A DNA stretch of 23,770 nt from JBOFDK01 sp051650305 (lineage in GTDB: Bacteria; Bacillota; Clostridia; Lachnospirales; Cellulosilyticaceae): assembly GCA_051650305.1 (NCBI GenBank), contig JBOFIT010000254.1:1-23770 (forward strand), in the 5' to 3' direction. Positions 22,745-23,770 of this stretch are shown piece after piece (the first letter of the stretch is position 1; each line of letters starts with the position of its first letter). The position numbers and the translations under genes were made by a program. The notes beneath the pieces were generated by a model. It did no database searches, was not told where the DNA came from, and worked only from the letters and a program-made list of their open reading frames with translations.

Positions 22745-23674
22745 ATGAATCAGAAACTTAGAAAACATTTTAAACTTATTGTTTTAGGCGGTATGGTAGC
22801 TGCACTTAGCTTACCAATCTTTGCAAATCCACTTCTTCAAAAGGTAGAAGCATACCTTAACGCTGGACTTACTTATGTCCTAGACGGCAAAGAAGTAATG
22901 GAAGACGTGACTGCGCTTACTTACAATGATACGACTTACATCTCTATCCGAGAATTAAGCGAAGCACTTGGCAAAGACATCAGCTACGATAATGGAGTGA
23001 TTACAGTTAATACCGCAAACGTTCCTACACCAAAAGAAATTAAAGATGAAGTACCAGCTCTTCCAGAAGCGATTACGATCGAGAAGGCTCTCATCAAAGA
23101 AGTAGACCTTGAAAATGGCCGTGTAACCATCTTACCAGCAGGTCTAGAAGACTTAAGAGAAAACTATATCATCCTTCATGTAGGTGAGGATACAGTGGTA
23201 CGTCATGAGCTTTTAAAAATCGCTCTTACATCACAAGATTTAGTGGCTGGCTATGAAGTTCGCATCAATCATTCACCAATTATGCAACCTTCTCTTCCAC
23301 CTCAAACTGCTGCTTTTGAAATTGTGATTTTAGCTAACCAAGAGTTTCCTCTTGTTGAAGAAGATAAAGTAGAAGTACCTGCTCTTCCAGAATCAATCAC
23401 TATTGAGTCTGCAGTTATCAAAGCAATAAATGCTGACTCTAAGCAAGTAACACTTCTTCCAGCTGGTAAAGAAGATGTTTATACGAATTATGTGATTCTT
23501 AATGTAGATACTGACAAAACTTTCATTCACCATGAAATTAATAAGAGAGCATATCGTTTCGAAGATTTAACAGTAGGTACAAAAGTACGTGTAGAGCATA
23601 GCCCAATTATGACAATGTCTCTTCCACCTCAAACACCTGCAAAAGAAATCACTATCCTTGTCAATCAAGAATAA
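22745..23674 (+). CDS. Secreted stalk-domain protein with a tandem repeat (copper amine oxidase N-terminal-like)
   Basis: A 309-residue exported protein. A signal peptide (1-27, basic then hydrophobic, probable cut after IFA) leads to a copper-amine-oxidase-like stalk domain (about 42-90), recognisable from LDGKEV, DTTYISIRELSEALG and YDNGVITV. This domain is common in secreted Clostridia proteins and does not imply copper or amine oxidation. Two copies of an unrecognised ~98-residue domain follow (103-199 and 211-308). Both open VPALPE(A/S)ITIE and share LPAG.ED, HSPIM and SLPPQT. No sortase signal or other anchor is visible, so it may be soluble or bound by its repeats. CAAGGAGG precedes the ATG. 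Confidence 0.88.
   Translation: MNQKLRKHFKLIVLGGMVAALSLPIFANPLLQKVEAYLNAGLTYVLDGKEVMEDVTALTYNDTTYISIRELSEALGKDISYDNGVITVNTANVPTPKEIKDEVPALPEAITIEKALIKEVDLENGRVTILPAGLEDLRENYIILHVGEDTVVRHELLKIALTSQDLVAGYEVRINHSPIMQPSLPPQTAAFEIVILANQEFPLVEEDKVEVPALPESITIESAVIKAINADSKQVTLLPAGKEDVYTNYVILNVDTDKTFIHHEINKRAYRFEDLTVGTKVRVEHSPIMTMSLPPQTPAKEITILVNQE
23051..23668 (+). repeat. Two tandem copies of a ~98-residue coding repeat
   Basis: Copy 1 is 23051-23341 and copy 2 is 23375-23668, offset by 324 bp (108 codons). They align along their whole length at protein level, with identical or near-identical VPALPE, LPAG, HSPIM and SLPPQT blocks. The DNA has diverged, so the duplication is not recent. Confidence 0.85.
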
Positions 23675-23681
23675 TGCCATC

Positions 23682-23712
23682 AAAAAATGCACCTATGAAA
23701 GGTGCATTTTTT
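23682..23712. terminator. Bidirectional terminator between converging genes
   Basis: AAAAAATGCACCT (23682-23694) pairs perfectly with AGGTGCATTTTTT (23700-23712) around ATGAA. Both strands end in a T run. It serves the stalk-protein gene and the probable minus-strand gene at the window end. Confidence 0.9.
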
Positions 23713-23770
23713 ATTTATTCGTTTTCCATACAATACGAATAACGAGCTGTTCATTTTCTAACTTTGCATC
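23711..23770 (-). CDS. Probable 3' end of a gene running out of the window
   Basis: On the minus strand one frame is open from the window edge for 19 codons (DAKLENEQLVIRIVWKTNK) to a TAA at 23713-23711; the other two frames are closed. The stop codon runs straight into the arm of a terminator hairpin, as for other genes here. Too little is present to identify the product. Confidence 0.45.
   Translation of the reverse strand, partial: DAKLENEQLVIRIVWKTNK

Overview
The window looks like a low-GC Gram-positive chromosome of the class Clostridia. I infer a member of the Lachnospirales or a close relative. The basis is the 16S 5' end, the rnz-tsaD-yacL-ispD gene block, RNase HIII, a CdaA/CdaR pair, a copper-amine-oxidase-like stalk protein and the absence of any LPS or outer-membrane gene. 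Positions 1-19377 are coded on the minus strand and 19501-23674 on the plus strand. I see no phage, transposon or CRISPR array.

Region by region: (1) 1-596, minus strand, is the start of an rRNA operon. Two tandem consensus promoters drive tRNA-Ser(TGA), tRNA-Ser(GGA), a leader and the first ~90 nt of 16S rRNA. (2) 637-5046 is a five-gene operon with its own promoter and terminator: rnz, an anchored protein of unknown function, tsaD, yacL (PIN/TRAM) and ispD. Two of its products act on tRNA: RNase Z on 3' ends and TsaD in t6A. (3) 5142-6510 holds a small CxxC protein and rnhC. (4) 6546-6668, plus strand, lies between rnhC and its neighbour. It holds a hairpin with a C-rich loop followed by a strong intrinsic terminator that no gene explains, so it is a candidate small RNA. 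(5) 6680-10835 is a two-gene unit: an anchored GH8/YdaJ-like protein and a membrane PAS-PAS-GGDEF-EAL protein with a GADEF signature, probably a c-di-GMP phosphodiesterase linked to an exopolysaccharide. (6) 10861-14634 holds cdaA-cdaR (c-di-AMP synthesis) and glmM. A terminator and a new promoter separate glmM from cdaR. (7) 14664-17333 holds a DUF4015 glycoside-hydrolase-like protein and two membrane proteins of unknown function, the last two overlapping. (8) 17425-19428 holds proA and an unrecognised basic protein. (9) 19461-23712, plus strand, holds a YjeM-type amino-acid permease, an acidic low-complexity protein paired with a minimal DEAD-box helicase, and a secreted stalk-domain protein with a tandem ~98-residue repeat. 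The window ends inside a probable minus-strand gene.

Most of the content is ordinary housekeeping. The points that most deserve a second look are the candidate C-rich-loop sRNA, intrinsic terminators built over stop codons, the non-canonical start of cdaA, the transcriptional separation of glmM from cdaAR, the degenerate GGDEF next to a YdaJ-like protein, and the acidic-protein/helicase pair. I do not see a clearly new multi-gene defence or metabolic system.
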